From: JAGWRI01 sp963728785
Lineage (GTDB): Bacteria; Gemmatimonadota; Gemmatimonadetes; Gemmatimonadales; Gemmatimonadaceae
DNA: 64,000 nt
NCBI GenBank assembly: GCA_963728785.1
Contig: CAVSKV010000004.1
Coordinates: forward strand, 806,001-870,000
Direction: 5' to 3'
Shown piece by piece: positions 53,926 through 61,254 of the stretch (its first letter is position 1; each line of letters starts with the position of its first letter). The translations under genes and the position numbers were made by a program. A model generated the notes under the pieces. The model made no database searches and was not told the DNA's origin. It was given only the letters and a program-made list of their open reading frames with translations.

Positions 53926-54719
53926 TCGAGGAACACTGGGGGCTGCGGGTCAAACCGTTCGCCAACACGCCCGACCCGGCGTTCGTGTACCACTCGCCCG
54001 TTTTCGACGAGGGGTTCGCCCGGGTGCTCTACGACGTCACCGATCTGCGCGGGGGGCTGTCGTTGGTCACCGGTGAGATCGGCTGCGGCAAGACGATGCT
54101 CGTCGAGGCGCTGCGCCACCGGCTCGCCGGCACGCCGTTCGAGTCCTGGGTCATTCCCTACCCGCGGCTCACCGGCGCGCAGCTGCTGCAGTTCATCGGG
54201 GCCGCGGCGGAGCTGCCGCACCCGCCACGGAACAAGCCGGCGCTGGTCGATGCCCTGCGGCGCCGGCTGGCCGATCGGCACGCGGCCGGGGGGAGGCCGG
54301 TGGTCATCGTGGACGAGGCGCAACTCGCCAGTCCCAGCCTGCTCGAGGAGTTGCGCCTGCTCACCAACTTCGAGGACCGCACGGACAAGCACCTGCACGT
54401 GGTGCTGCTCGGTCAGCCCGAGTTGCGCGCCCGCATTCTGAAGCGTCCGCAGATAGACCAGCGGGTGAGCCTGCGCTTCCATCTCGATCCGCTCGATGCC
54501 GGCGACGTGAGGGAGTATGTGGTCCACCGCCTGCGCGTCGCGGGAGCGACCCATGACATTTTCACGGAACAGGCCATGATCGCGCTCGCCGCGCGCAGCG
54601 GCGGCGTGCCGCGCCTCGTGAACAATCTGGCCGTGCAAGCGCTGTTCGTAGGCGCCATGCGCGGTCTCACGCGCGTGGACGAGCGTCTCGTGCACGACGT
54701 AGCGGACGACCGCGAATGA
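53922..54719 (+). CDS. ExeA/GspA-like AAA ATPase
   Basis: A 265-residue ATPase of the ExeA/MshM type: opening HWGLRVKPFANTPDP, Walker A GEIGCGKT, Walker B VVIVDEAQ, then FEDRTDKHLHVVLLGQPEL and the RLVNNLA helix. ExeA-like ATPases help place type II secretion or pilus secretins through the peptidoglycan; here the usual C-terminal peptidoglycan-binding domain and transmembrane helix are absent, so this is a minimal cytoplasmic form. It is coupled by ATGA on both sides between cheB and cheW, tying a pilus/secretion-type ATPase to the signalling genes. Confidence 0.86.
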   Translation: MIEEHWGLRVKPFANTPDPAFVYHSPVFDEGFARVLYDVTDLRGGLSLVTGEIGCGKTMLVEALRHRLAGTPFESWVIPYPRLTGAQLLQFIGAAAELPHPPRNKPALVDALRRRLADRHAAGGRPVVIVDEAQLASPSLLEELRLLTNFEDRTDKHLHVVLLGQPELRARILKRPQIDQRVSLRFHLDPLDAGDVREYVVHRLRVAGATHDIFTEQAMIALAARSGGVPRLVNNLAVQALFVGAMRGLTRVDERLVHDVADDRE

Positions 54720-55375
54720 AGAAGCCGCCCAAGATTCGCTATCGCGAGCTGCTGACCCGGCCGCCGGCTCCAGCCGAAAGCACGCGGGCACCCGCGCCCG
54801 CACCTCGAGCGGACGCGGCCGAGCTGCCGCCACCGGGTGCCGAAGCCGCCGCCGTTTCCGCCCTTGCGCTGCCGGCGGAACCGGCGCCCGTCTACGCAGA
54901 ACTGCCTTCGCCGCTCGTCGAACAGACCGACGCGACCCGCACGACCAGTGGGGAATACCTGGTGTTTCGCGCGGGCCACGAATTGTTTGCACTCCCCCTG
55001 GACACGGTGGACGAGGCGATCGACGTCGATGCAGTGCAGCCCATTCCGCAAATGGATGGTGCGATGCTCGGCGTCCTCTCGCTGCGCGGCGCGCTTGTGC
55101 CACTTTACGCAGCGGCATCAGCGCTGGGGGTGGCCGACGATTCCCGGGCCGCGGCGCTCGTCTTCGTCACGGCGCGGGGCCGTGTCGCGCTGGCCGTGGA
55201 TGACGTCGAAGACGTCATGTCCATCGCAACGGAGGAATTGCAGCGCTCGCCGATGGACTTCGGCGACGGAGTGCTGATCGGCGTGGCGCGCCGCGGCGCC
55301 GATCTGATCGGGGTGCTCGATGCGGCGGCTCTCGTGGCGGCCTGCCGGCCCGAGGCCGCCATGGAGACCGCATGA
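54716..55375 (+). CDS. cheW: CheW-domain protein with Pro/Ala-rich N-terminus, second of three
   Basis: A 219-residue protein. Residues 1-75 are basic and then Pro/Ala/Glu-rich, probably disordered. A CheW domain follows from about residue 78 (GEYLVFRAGHELFALPLDTVDEAI, LSLRGALVPLYA). The disordered head may be an interaction linker. ATGA overlaps on both sides join it to the ExeA-like and third cheW genes. Confidence 0.88.
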   Translation: MKKPPKIRYRELLTRPPAPAESTRAPAPAPRADAAELPPPGAEAAAVSALALPAEPAPVYAELPSPLVEQTDATRTTSGEYLVFRAGHELFALPLDTVDEAIDVDAVQPIPQMDGAMLGVLSLRGALVPLYAAASALGVADDSRAAALVFVTARGRVALAVDDVEDVMSIATEELQRSPMDFGDGVLIGVARRGADLIGVLDAAALVAACRPEAAMETA

Positions 55376-55854
55376 CCAAACCCCGGATCACCAAGATCGT
55401 CTCGTTCCGTCTCGGCGCCGATTTCTTCGCCGCGGACATCTTTGCCGTTGAGCGGGTGCTGCGACACCAGCCACCCACTGCGGTGCCCAACGTGCCTGAA
55501 TGGATCCAGGGCGTGGTGGAGTATCACGGCCGCGTGCTTCCCGTGGTGGACCTGCGCCGGCGGTTTCAGCTCCCCGTGGTCGCGCCGACGCCGGATACGC
55601 GCATCCTGGTGCTCAGGTTCGGCGCCGAATGGGTGGGCGTGGTGGTGGACGCCGTGCTCGAGGTCACGAGTGTCGATGAGGCGCTGTTGTCCCCGCCGCC
55701 GGCACTCTTCCGGGGACTTGCCGGCGAGTATCTGCGCGGCATCGTTCGCTTTCGCGACCAGTTGCTGATGCTTCTCGAGGTGGACCGTCTTCTCTCGTCC
55801 GATGAGCGGCTGGCGCTCGACCGCGTAGTGGAGGAGGCGCTCCCGCATGGCTGA
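55372..55854 (+). CDS. cheW: CheW-domain protein, third of three
   Basis: A 160-residue CheW domain (KIVSFRLGADFFAADIFAVERVL, VEYHGRVLPVVDLRRRF) with a slightly longer C-terminus (LLSSDERLALDRVVEEAL). Three non-identical CheW proteins with one CheA suggest alternative receptor or array contacts. The stop overlaps the next TPR gene by 8 nt (ATGGCTGA). Confidence 0.92.
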   Translation: MTKPRITKIVSFRLGADFFAADIFAVERVLRHQPPTAVPNVPEWIQGVVEYHGRVLPVVDLRRRFQLPVVAPTPDTRILVLRFGAEWVGVVVDAVLEVTSVDEALLSPPPALFRGLAGEYLRGIVRFRDQLLMLLEVDRLLSSDERLALDRVVEEALPHG

Positions 55855-56692
55855 TGCCCCGCTCGCCGGGCGCCGGGCGGAGTACGCCGCGCTGGAAGCA
55901 CGGCTCGACGCGCCTCACGCAAGCGACGAGCGTGACGCGCTGAAGGCCGAGATCGGGGGCTTCTTCCGGCTGCTGGAGCGGGAGATCGCCGATCTGACGC
56001 ATCTTAAGGACGACGTCAAGAAACTCGTCGACAAGTGGAAATCCCTCGGCGGCCATTCGCTGGTGCCCGAGTTCGACGCGGCCCGTCCGGTGGTACACGC
56101 CGACCACATCGGGGCTTCGACGTTCATCGAGAAGGGATGGAGCCGGCTGTCACTGGGGGACTATGAGGGCGCCGAGACCGCACTCGTCAAGGCAATTGCG
56201 CTTTCGCCCGACGATCCTCAGTCGGTGGCGCTGCTCGGGTGGGCGCAGATGCTGGAGGAAAAGTACGACGATGCGCTCATGACGTTCCAGAAAGTACTCG
56301 TGCGAGAACCGCTCAACGCCGTGGCCCGCATCAACGTCGGCTACATCTGCCTCAAGAAGGGGATCTTCGGCGAGGCGATCGAGCACCTGTCGAAAGCCAT
56401 TCGCCTGGATAACGACAAGAAAGCCACGCTCTACGCGCATTTCTACCTCGGTCTCGTGTACCTCGAACGGGACATGTACGGAGACGCGCAGACCTTTTTC
56501 CACAAGACGATTGCGCTCGGTCCCAATCTGGTCGAGGCGTACTACGAACTGGGGCGTGCGTACTGGCGCAATGGCCAGCGCGACGAGGCCCGCCAGGCAT
56601 GGCGCGACGGATCGGCCCAGAACAAGTTCAATCCATGGGGAAAGAAGTGCGCCGAAGTGCTGGAGACGGTGCGGGAGGGAGGAGAACCGTAG
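55847..56692 (+). CDS. Tetratricopeptide-repeat protein
   Basis: A 281-residue soluble protein: a coiled-coil N-terminus (about 10-60, KAEIGGFFRLLEREIADLTH) and five or so TPR units (about 90-270, for example LLGWAQMLEEKYDDALMTFQ and GYICLKKGIFGEAIEHLSK). It is the last gene firmly linked by overlap to the chemosensory cluster. Probably an adaptor for CheW or PATAN proteins, by context only. Confidence 0.88.
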   Translation: MADAPLAGRRAEYAALEARLDAPHASDERDALKAEIGGFFRLLEREIADLTHLKDDVKKLVDKWKSLGGHSLVPEFDAARPVVHADHIGASTFIEKGWSRLSLGDYEGAETALVKAIALSPDDPQSVALLGWAQMLEEKYDDALMTFQKVLVREPLNAVARINVGYICLKKGIFGEAIEHLSKAIRLDNDKKATLYAHFYLGLVYLERDMYGDAQTFFHKTIALGPNLVEAYYELGRAYWRNGQRDEARQAWRDGSAQNKFNPWGKKCAEVLETVREGGEP

Positions 56693-56802
56693 CGGCAACC
56701 CGCGCCGGTCCGGAAAGGCACGGGACCGGGCTGGCGGCGGACCGATGCGATGCGGGACCGGCGCAGCGCACCCGGGAACCGGCGTGGAAGCGGCGATGGG
56801 TG

Positions 56803-57759
56803 ATGGCGTTGGCCGTCCCGGCGTTGGTGGCGCCTCGGCTGGCCTTGGCCCAATCGGCGGCCCCGGTGCGTCTGGACCGTGGGCGGTTTACTGTGGTCGC
56901 CTATCAGAAGGACGCCACGCTGGCCCGGTCGATTCTCGATGTCGCGGTGGCCCACGACACCTTTCCGGGGCTGCCGCGCCCTCGGGAGCACGTGCTTATC
57001 GCCATCGCGCCCGACGCGGCGCGGTTTCGCGAGTGGGCGGGACCCGGCGCGCCGGAATGGGGTGCGGCGCTCGCCTTCCCCGCGGCCCGGCAGATCGTGC
57101 TTCAGGGAAGCAGCGCCGGCGCCGATGCGGGCGACCCAGTGGAAGTCGTGCGGCATGAACTGGCGCATCTGGCGCTGCACGAATACCTCGGCGACCTCGC
57201 GCCGCGCTGGTTCGACGAGGGATACGCCAGCTTCTCGGCGCACGAGTTCACCGGGCACGATGCGTTCGCCGCCAACCTGGCGCTCGCGGTGCAGGGCGTG
57301 CCGACGCTGGACGGCCTCGAGGGATTCTTCTCGGGCGGGGCGACCACGGCGCGCGCCGGGTACGCCCTCGCCTCGAGCGCCGTGTCCGACATGGCGGCGC
57401 TCGATCCGTCGCGGGGGCTCAGCCGCGTGTTCGCGGCGTGGCGCGAGACGGGGTCGCTCGACCAGGCGCTGCGCCGCGCCGACGGAACCACGTTGGACGG
57501 TTTCGAGGCGGAGTGGCGCAAACGGGCCCGGCGGCGCTACGGCGCACTGGCGCTAATGGAAGACCTGACGCTCGTCGGGATTCTTCTGCTTGTCGTCATC
57601 TTCCCCTTGTGGATTGCACGGCGGCGGCGCGACCGGGCCCGGTTCGCGGCTCTGGTGGCGGCCGATGACGCGGCCGAGATGGCCGAGCGGGACCGCGCCC
57701 TGGCCGAACTTCTCGGGCCGTGGCCTGTGAACGAGCGTAACGAGCCCGATGCGGAATGA
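56803..57759 (+). CDS. Membrane-anchored peptidase-MA-like metalloprotein
   Basis: A protein of about 318 residues with a signal sequence ending around LALAQ, a gluzincin site H118-E-L-A-H122, a third-ligand candidate Glu139 in WFDEGYASF, and one transmembrane helix near the C-terminus (LTLVGILLLVVIFPLWIA) followed by a basic then acidic cytoplasmic tail. The peptidase domain should face the periplasm. The start is uncertain: the in-frame ORF runs back into the TPR gene, and a start including the upstream KRRW would give a better signal peptide, but only CTG codons are available there. Substrate unknown. Confidence 0.8.
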   Translation: MALAVPALVAPRLALAQSAAPVRLDRGRFTVVAYQKDATLARSILDVAVAHDTFPGLPRPREHVLIAIAPDAARFREWAGPGAPEWGAALAFPAARQIVLQGSSAGADAGDPVEVVRHELAHLALHEYLGDLAPRWFDEGYASFSAHEFTGHDAFAANLALAVQGVPTLDGLEGFFSGGATTARAGYALASSAVSDMAALDPSRGLSRVFAAWRETGSLDQALRRADGTTLDGFEAEWRKRARRRYGALALMEDLTLVGILLLVVIFPLWIARRRRDRARFAALVAADDAAEMAERDRALAELLGPWPVNERNEPDAE

Positions 57760-57789
57760 CCGTAAGCGCCTGCCAGTTCTTGGGTTGGC

Positions 57790-57818
57790 TTGACACCCCA
57801 CTGGGCTGTCCCTAATCT
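57790..57818 (+). promoter_or_regulatory. Near-consensus sigma-70 promoter
   Basis: Perfect -35 TTGACA (57790-57795), 17-bp spacer and -10 TAATCT (57813-57818). The next ATG begins 8 nt after the -10 box, the same geometry as at yggS, so the mRNA should be leaderless or nearly so. It may also read through into tRNA-Val 200 bp downstream. Confidence 0.8.
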
Positions 57819-57826
57819 TCTATTTT

Positions 57827-57997
57827 ATGGCAGAAACCGACTCTTCTACCCGTTCACGCCCCCTGGTTTGGTGGGGAATTGCGCTTGTGACGCTGGCGGC
57901 CGGATACGCCGACCTGGCGCGCGGCGGCGATACCATCGCACCGATCCTTCTCGTCGTCGGTTACTGCGTGCTGGTCCCCCTGGCCATACTCAAGTAG
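57827..57997 (+). CDS. 56-residue two-helix membrane protein
   Basis: The frame encodes a polar head (MAETDSSTRSRP), a hydrophobic helix (VWWGIALVTLAAGYADLA), a short loop RGGDT and a second helix (IAPILLVVGYCVLVPLAIL) ending in Lys. It is supported by a near-consensus promoter placed just before its ATG, good codon usage and a hairpin-like membrane topology. No Shine-Dalgarno is visible. No family recognised. It lies 25 bp upstream of the tRNA gene and may be co-transcribed with it. Confidence 0.7.
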   Translation: MAETDSSTRSRPLVWWGIALVTLAAGYADLARGGDTIAPILLVVGYCVLVPLAILK

Positions 57998-58022
57998 TCC
58001 GCAGGGCGCCGGCGTGCTCAGA

Positions 58023-58096
58023 GGGCGAATAGCTCAGTTGGTTAGAGCGCCTGCCTTACACGCAGGAAGTCGGGGGTTCGAGTCCCTCTTCGCCCA
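58023..58096 (+). tRNA. tRNA-Val (anticodon TAC)
   Basis: A 74-nt cloverleaf: acceptor GGGCGAA/TTCGCCC, D-arm with AGCTCAGTTGGTTAGAGC, anticodon stem CCTGC/GCAGG with loop CTTACAC (anticodon TAC, valine), T-arm GGGGGTTCGAGTCCCTC and discriminator A. The 3' CCA is not encoded and must be added enzymatically. Confidence 0.97.
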
Positions 58097-58160
58097 TCGG
58101 CGTCGCAGGAACTACATTCTGTGCGTTCGGGTTGGATTCAATCAGTGGGAGGAGCCGACA

Positions 58161-59882
58161 GTGAAGGGATTGCAGCGCCGGATGGTGGTTCTGAGCTTGA
58201 TGACCGTGGCTGTCATGCCGGTAGTAGCGGTGGCGCAGTACGGGTTCAACCCCAATCGCCAGCGTGGGCCGGACCGTGAGACCCCCCACCTCCTCGTCGG
58301 GACCTGCCATGCGGTGCCGGCCAGTCTCGGCGTGACCGCCGCCGGCGCTCTGCGCGACCGGATCCAGAGTGAGAACAACATTCGGGACCTGTACGTCATT
58401 CCGAACAAGACTGTCAACGACGCGCTCAAGGCGTCGGGCTACGCGGCCGACTCGGCGCTGAGTCAGCAGGACCTGGGGGCGCTCGGCAAGATCGTACGCG
58501 CCGACGAGATTCTGGACTGCGACATCGCGCTCACGCCGGATGGCGTGCGCGAGGGCGCCCGTCTCATGCTGGCAAGCGACATCACGCAGGCCCAGCCACT
58601 ATCCGCCGTTGACGCCAGGGATCCGGCCGGTGCCGCCGAGGCCATGGAGCGCGAACTCACGTTGGCCCGCAAGCAGATCGACGGCAACGAGAAGTGCAAG
58701 AACGACCTCCGCGCCGGCAAGCCGCAGGACGCCGTGGTCGATGCACAGAACGCCATCAAGCAGTACCCGAGAGCCACGCTGGCGCGGCTCTGCCTGGCCA
58801 CCGCCTACGGGCCCGACTTCCTCAAGTACCCGCCCGACTCCGTGCTGTCGGTGACCAACGAGATATTGCGCATCGATCCCGACAACCTGTTTGCGCTCGG
58901 CTTGGCCGTGGGCGCCTACGACGCCAAGGGCGATCGGGACGCCGTCATCCAGACGATGCTCAAGATGTACAAGCTGGAGCCGCAGGATCAGTCGCTCGCC
59001 AACCGCATCATCAATGCGCTCGGGGCGTCAGATCCGGCCAAAGCGCTCCCGATTCTCGAGGATATGCTCAAGCAGAGCCCGGGCGATCCGAGCATGCTCC
59101 AGCAGAAATGGAAGCTGCTCGCCGCGGTCGGCGACCTGAAGGACGCGCTGTCCACGGGTGAGATGATGGCGCGCATCGACAGCGCCCTCGCCGACAGCGA
59201 CTATTTCCATCGCCAGATTGCCATGGCCACCACCGACAGCAATTGGGCCAAGGTGGCGGAGTACGCGGCAGAAGCGGAGCACAAGTACCCCAAGGATCCC
59301 CAGTTCCCCTTCCTGCAGGGCGTTGCGCTGCGCAACACGAATCAGTTGCCCGCGGCCGCCGAGGCGTTTCGCCGCGCGCTGATTGCCGACCCCAAGGACT
59401 CGACGGCCGAGTTGTTCCTGGCGCAGACGTTCGTCGACCAGGGGCAGACGGACAGCCTCGTGACCCTCGCCAACCAGGCGATCGCTGCCGGGGGCGACAA
59501 GGCGAAGTGGGGGCCGATGCTGCTCGCACCGGTCCAGAGTCTGATGAGCCAGGCCAAGACCGACACGGCGAACGCGACGCAGTACTATCAGCGGTCGCTC
59601 GAGCTGTCGATGCACGCCGATACCGTGGCGTCGTCACCCACCACACACTTCTTCATCGGCGTCGCGTCGTTGCAGCTTGCGGTGGCTGCGATGCAGGCCG
59701 CGCAGCCCGCCAAGAACTGCGCCGAGGCGAAGCGGGCGCAGGATATGTTCGTCCTCTCGCAGATGAACATGCCCCAGGGCGGTGCGGTCGATGCCGCGAC
59801 CGCCACGGCGGTCATGCAGGCGATCGCGAAGTACTCGCCAATCGCCGACCAGATGGTCAAGGCCTACTGCAAGAAGCCTTGA
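58161..59882 (+). CDS. Secreted tetratricopeptide-repeat protein
   Basis: A 573-residue protein with a signal peptide (about 1-25, ending VVAVAQ) and a mature N-terminal region with two Cys (GTCHAVP and ILDCDIA) resembling a small sensor or TolB-N-like domain. TPR units follow from about residue 170 to 520. It probably works in the periplasm. GTG 58161 has a strong GGGAGGAG (58147-58154) 6 nt upstream; the longer frame would run through the tRNA. It ends at a strong hairpin. Function unknown. Confidence 0.85.
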   Translation: MKGLQRRMVVLSLMTVAVMPVVAVAQYGFNPNRQRGPDRETPHLLVGTCHAVPASLGVTAAGALRDRIQSENNIRDLYVIPNKTVNDALKASGYAADSALSQQDLGALGKIVRADEILDCDIALTPDGVREGARLMLASDITQAQPLSAVDARDPAGAAEAMERELTLARKQIDGNEKCKNDLRAGKPQDAVVDAQNAIKQYPRATLARLCLATAYGPDFLKYPPDSVLSVTNEILRIDPDNLFALGLAVGAYDAKGDRDAVIQTMLKMYKLEPQDQSLANRIINALGASDPAKALPILEDMLKQSPGDPSMLQQKWKLLAAVGDLKDALSTGEMMARIDSALADSDYFHRQIAMATTDSNWAKVAEYAAEAEHKYPKDPQFPFLQGVALRNTNQLPAAAEAFRRALIADPKDSTAELFLAQTFVDQGQTDSLVTLANQAIAAGGDKAKWGPMLLAPVQSLMSQAKTDTANATQYYQRSLELSMHADTVASSPTTHFFIGVASLQLAVAAMQAAQPAKNCAEAKRAQDMFVLSQMNMPQGGAVDAATATAVMQAIAKYSPIADQMVKAYCKKP

Positions 59883-59911
59883 CCGGTGCCGGATGTGCCC
59901 CGACACGTTGA

Positions 59912-59943
59912 CGAAGCCCGCCGGCAGCCACCGGCGGGCTTCG
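59912..59943 (+). terminator. Intrinsic terminator-like hairpin
   Basis: A perfect 13-bp stem (CGAAGCCCGCCGG / CCGGCGGGCTTCG) with a 6-nt loop lies 30 nt after the secreted TPR gene. The downstream tract (TCGCTTG) is only weakly T-rich. It separates that gene from the division/cell-wall cluster. Confidence 0.7.
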
Positions 59944-60016
59944 TCGCTTGTGGCGCGCGCCCGGCATGTGTTGCTTTCACCGGGTGACGTCCGACGCCGA
60001 TCCGTTTGCTCCCCGC

Positions 60017-60961
60017 ATGACGCCCTCCGACCAGCGCACGCCGGACTGGGACAGTGCATACCACGCCCCCGTCATGGTGGCCGACGTGGTCGCGCTGCTT
60101 GGCCGGGCTCAACACGCGCTCGACGGCACGCTGGGCGGGGGCGGGCACACCGAAGCATTGCTGCACGCCGGTGGGCGGGTCACGGCGGTGGACCGCGATC
60201 CCGAGGCCATCGCCGCCGCCGGTGAACGCCTGGCCTCGTTCGTGCGCGAGGGGCGGTTACGCCTCAAGTTGGGCAACTACGCCACGCTCGACGACGCGGC
60301 GCTTGGCGGCGAGCGCTACGACGGCATCCTCCTCGACCTTGGCGTGTCGTCGCACCAGATTGATGCCACGGCGCGTGGCTTCAGCTTCCGCGAAGGTGCG
60401 CCGCTCGACATGCGCATGGGGCCCGACGCCACCCGTGACGCGGCGGATTTTCTCAATACGGCCGATGAGGGGGAGCTGGCCTGGGTGTTCCGCGAGTACG
60501 GGGACGAACGGCGCGCCATCCGCCTGGCGCGCGAGGTCTCCAAGCGGCGCGCCACGCGGCCCTTTGCCACGAGCGACGACTTCGTCGGTGCCATTCGAGC
60601 CACGCTCGGTCCCCGCAGCGGCCCTCCCGAGTTCGCGCGGCTGTTTCAGGCAGTGCGCATCGCGATCAACGAGGAGCTGGGCGGGCTGGAGCGGGCCCTT
60701 CCGGCGCTGCGTGACCGTCTTGGCCCGCAGGGCGTGTTCGTCGTCATTTCCTACCATTCCGGCGAGGACCGCATCGTGAAGCGCACGTTCCGGGACTGGA
60801 GCACCGCGTGCACCTGTCCCCCACGTCAGCCCGTGTGCACGTGCGGCGGGCGCGCCCTCGGCGCACTGGTCACCAAACGGGGCGTGCGGGCCGGCCCGGC
60901 CGAACTCGCCGCCAACCCTCGCTCGCGCAGTGCGCGGCTCCGGGCATGGCGCGCCGCGTGA
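60017..60961 (+). CDS. rsmH: 16S rRNA (cytosine1402-N4)-methyltransferase
   Basis: A 314-residue SAM enzyme (formerly MraW) that methylates C1402 in the ribosomal P site; first gene of the classical dcw cluster. Motifs: YHAPVMVADVV, DGTLGGGGHTEALL (SAM site), AVDRDPEA, DGILLDLGVSSHQID, FQAVRIAINEELGGLE and SYHSGEDRIVK. A GTG at 59984 is an alternative start. No mraZ gene precedes it. Overlaps ftsL by 16 nt. Confidence 0.96.
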   Translation: MTPSDQRTPDWDSAYHAPVMVADVVALLGRAQHALDGTLGGGGHTEALLHAGGRVTAVDRDPEAIAAAGERLASFVREGRLRLKLGNYATLDDAALGGERYDGILLDLGVSSHQIDATARGFSFREGAPLDMRMGPDATRDAADFLNTADEGELAWVFREYGDERRAIRLAREVSKRRATRPFATSDDFVGAIRATLGPRSGPPEFARLFQAVRIAINEELGGLERALPALRDRLGPQGVFVVISYHSGEDRIVKRTFRDWSTACTCPPRQPVCTCGGRALGALVTKRGVRAGPAELAANPRSRSARLRAWRAA

Positions 60962-61254
60962 AGCGTCAGTGGGGTCCGCGATCTCTCATCGCCATCGCGC
61001 TGCTGGGTTTCGTTTTGGTGGCCACGGGCGTCATTGCACGGAGGAGCTACGGAATTCGCCAGCAGCGCGCCATCCGGGACCTCGAGCGGCAGCGGGATGC
61101 GCTCGAGGCGGAGCGTGTCCGTCTGAGCGGCGAGATCCGCGATTCGTCGAGTCTCACGCGGCTGGCGCCGATCCTGCAGCGCATGAACATGCACATTCCC
61201 GCCGATAGTATGGTCGTCAACCTGCCGCGTCCGCGGGCGCATGATCAAGAATAG
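60946..61254 (+). CDS. ftsL: FtsL-like division protein
   Basis: A 102-residue bitopic protein: short basic cytoplasmic head, one transmembrane helix (about 14-32, LIAIALLGFVLVATGVIA) and a periplasmic coiled coil (about 40-75, AIRDLERQRDALEAERVRLS). Sequence conservation of FtsL is low, so the call rests on topology and its exact place between rsmH and ftsI. It would join FtsB and FtsQ to activate septal wall synthesis. Overlaps both neighbours. Confidence 0.85.
   Translation: MARRVKRQWGPRSLIAIALLGFVLVATGVIARRSYGIRQQRAIRDLERQRDALEAERVRLSGEIRDSSSLTRLAPILQRMNMHIPADSMVVNLPRPRAHDQE

Noticed and set aside
57102..57521. Minus-strand 139-codon frame inside the peptidase-MA gene
   Set aside because: Ser/Ala/Arg-rich shadow frame of a gene with clear motifs on the other strand, as are most long antisense frames in this GC-rich sequence.
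58023..58096. tRNA-Val as an integration attachment site
   Set aside because: No duplicated tRNA 3' end, integrase gene or composition shift downstream.
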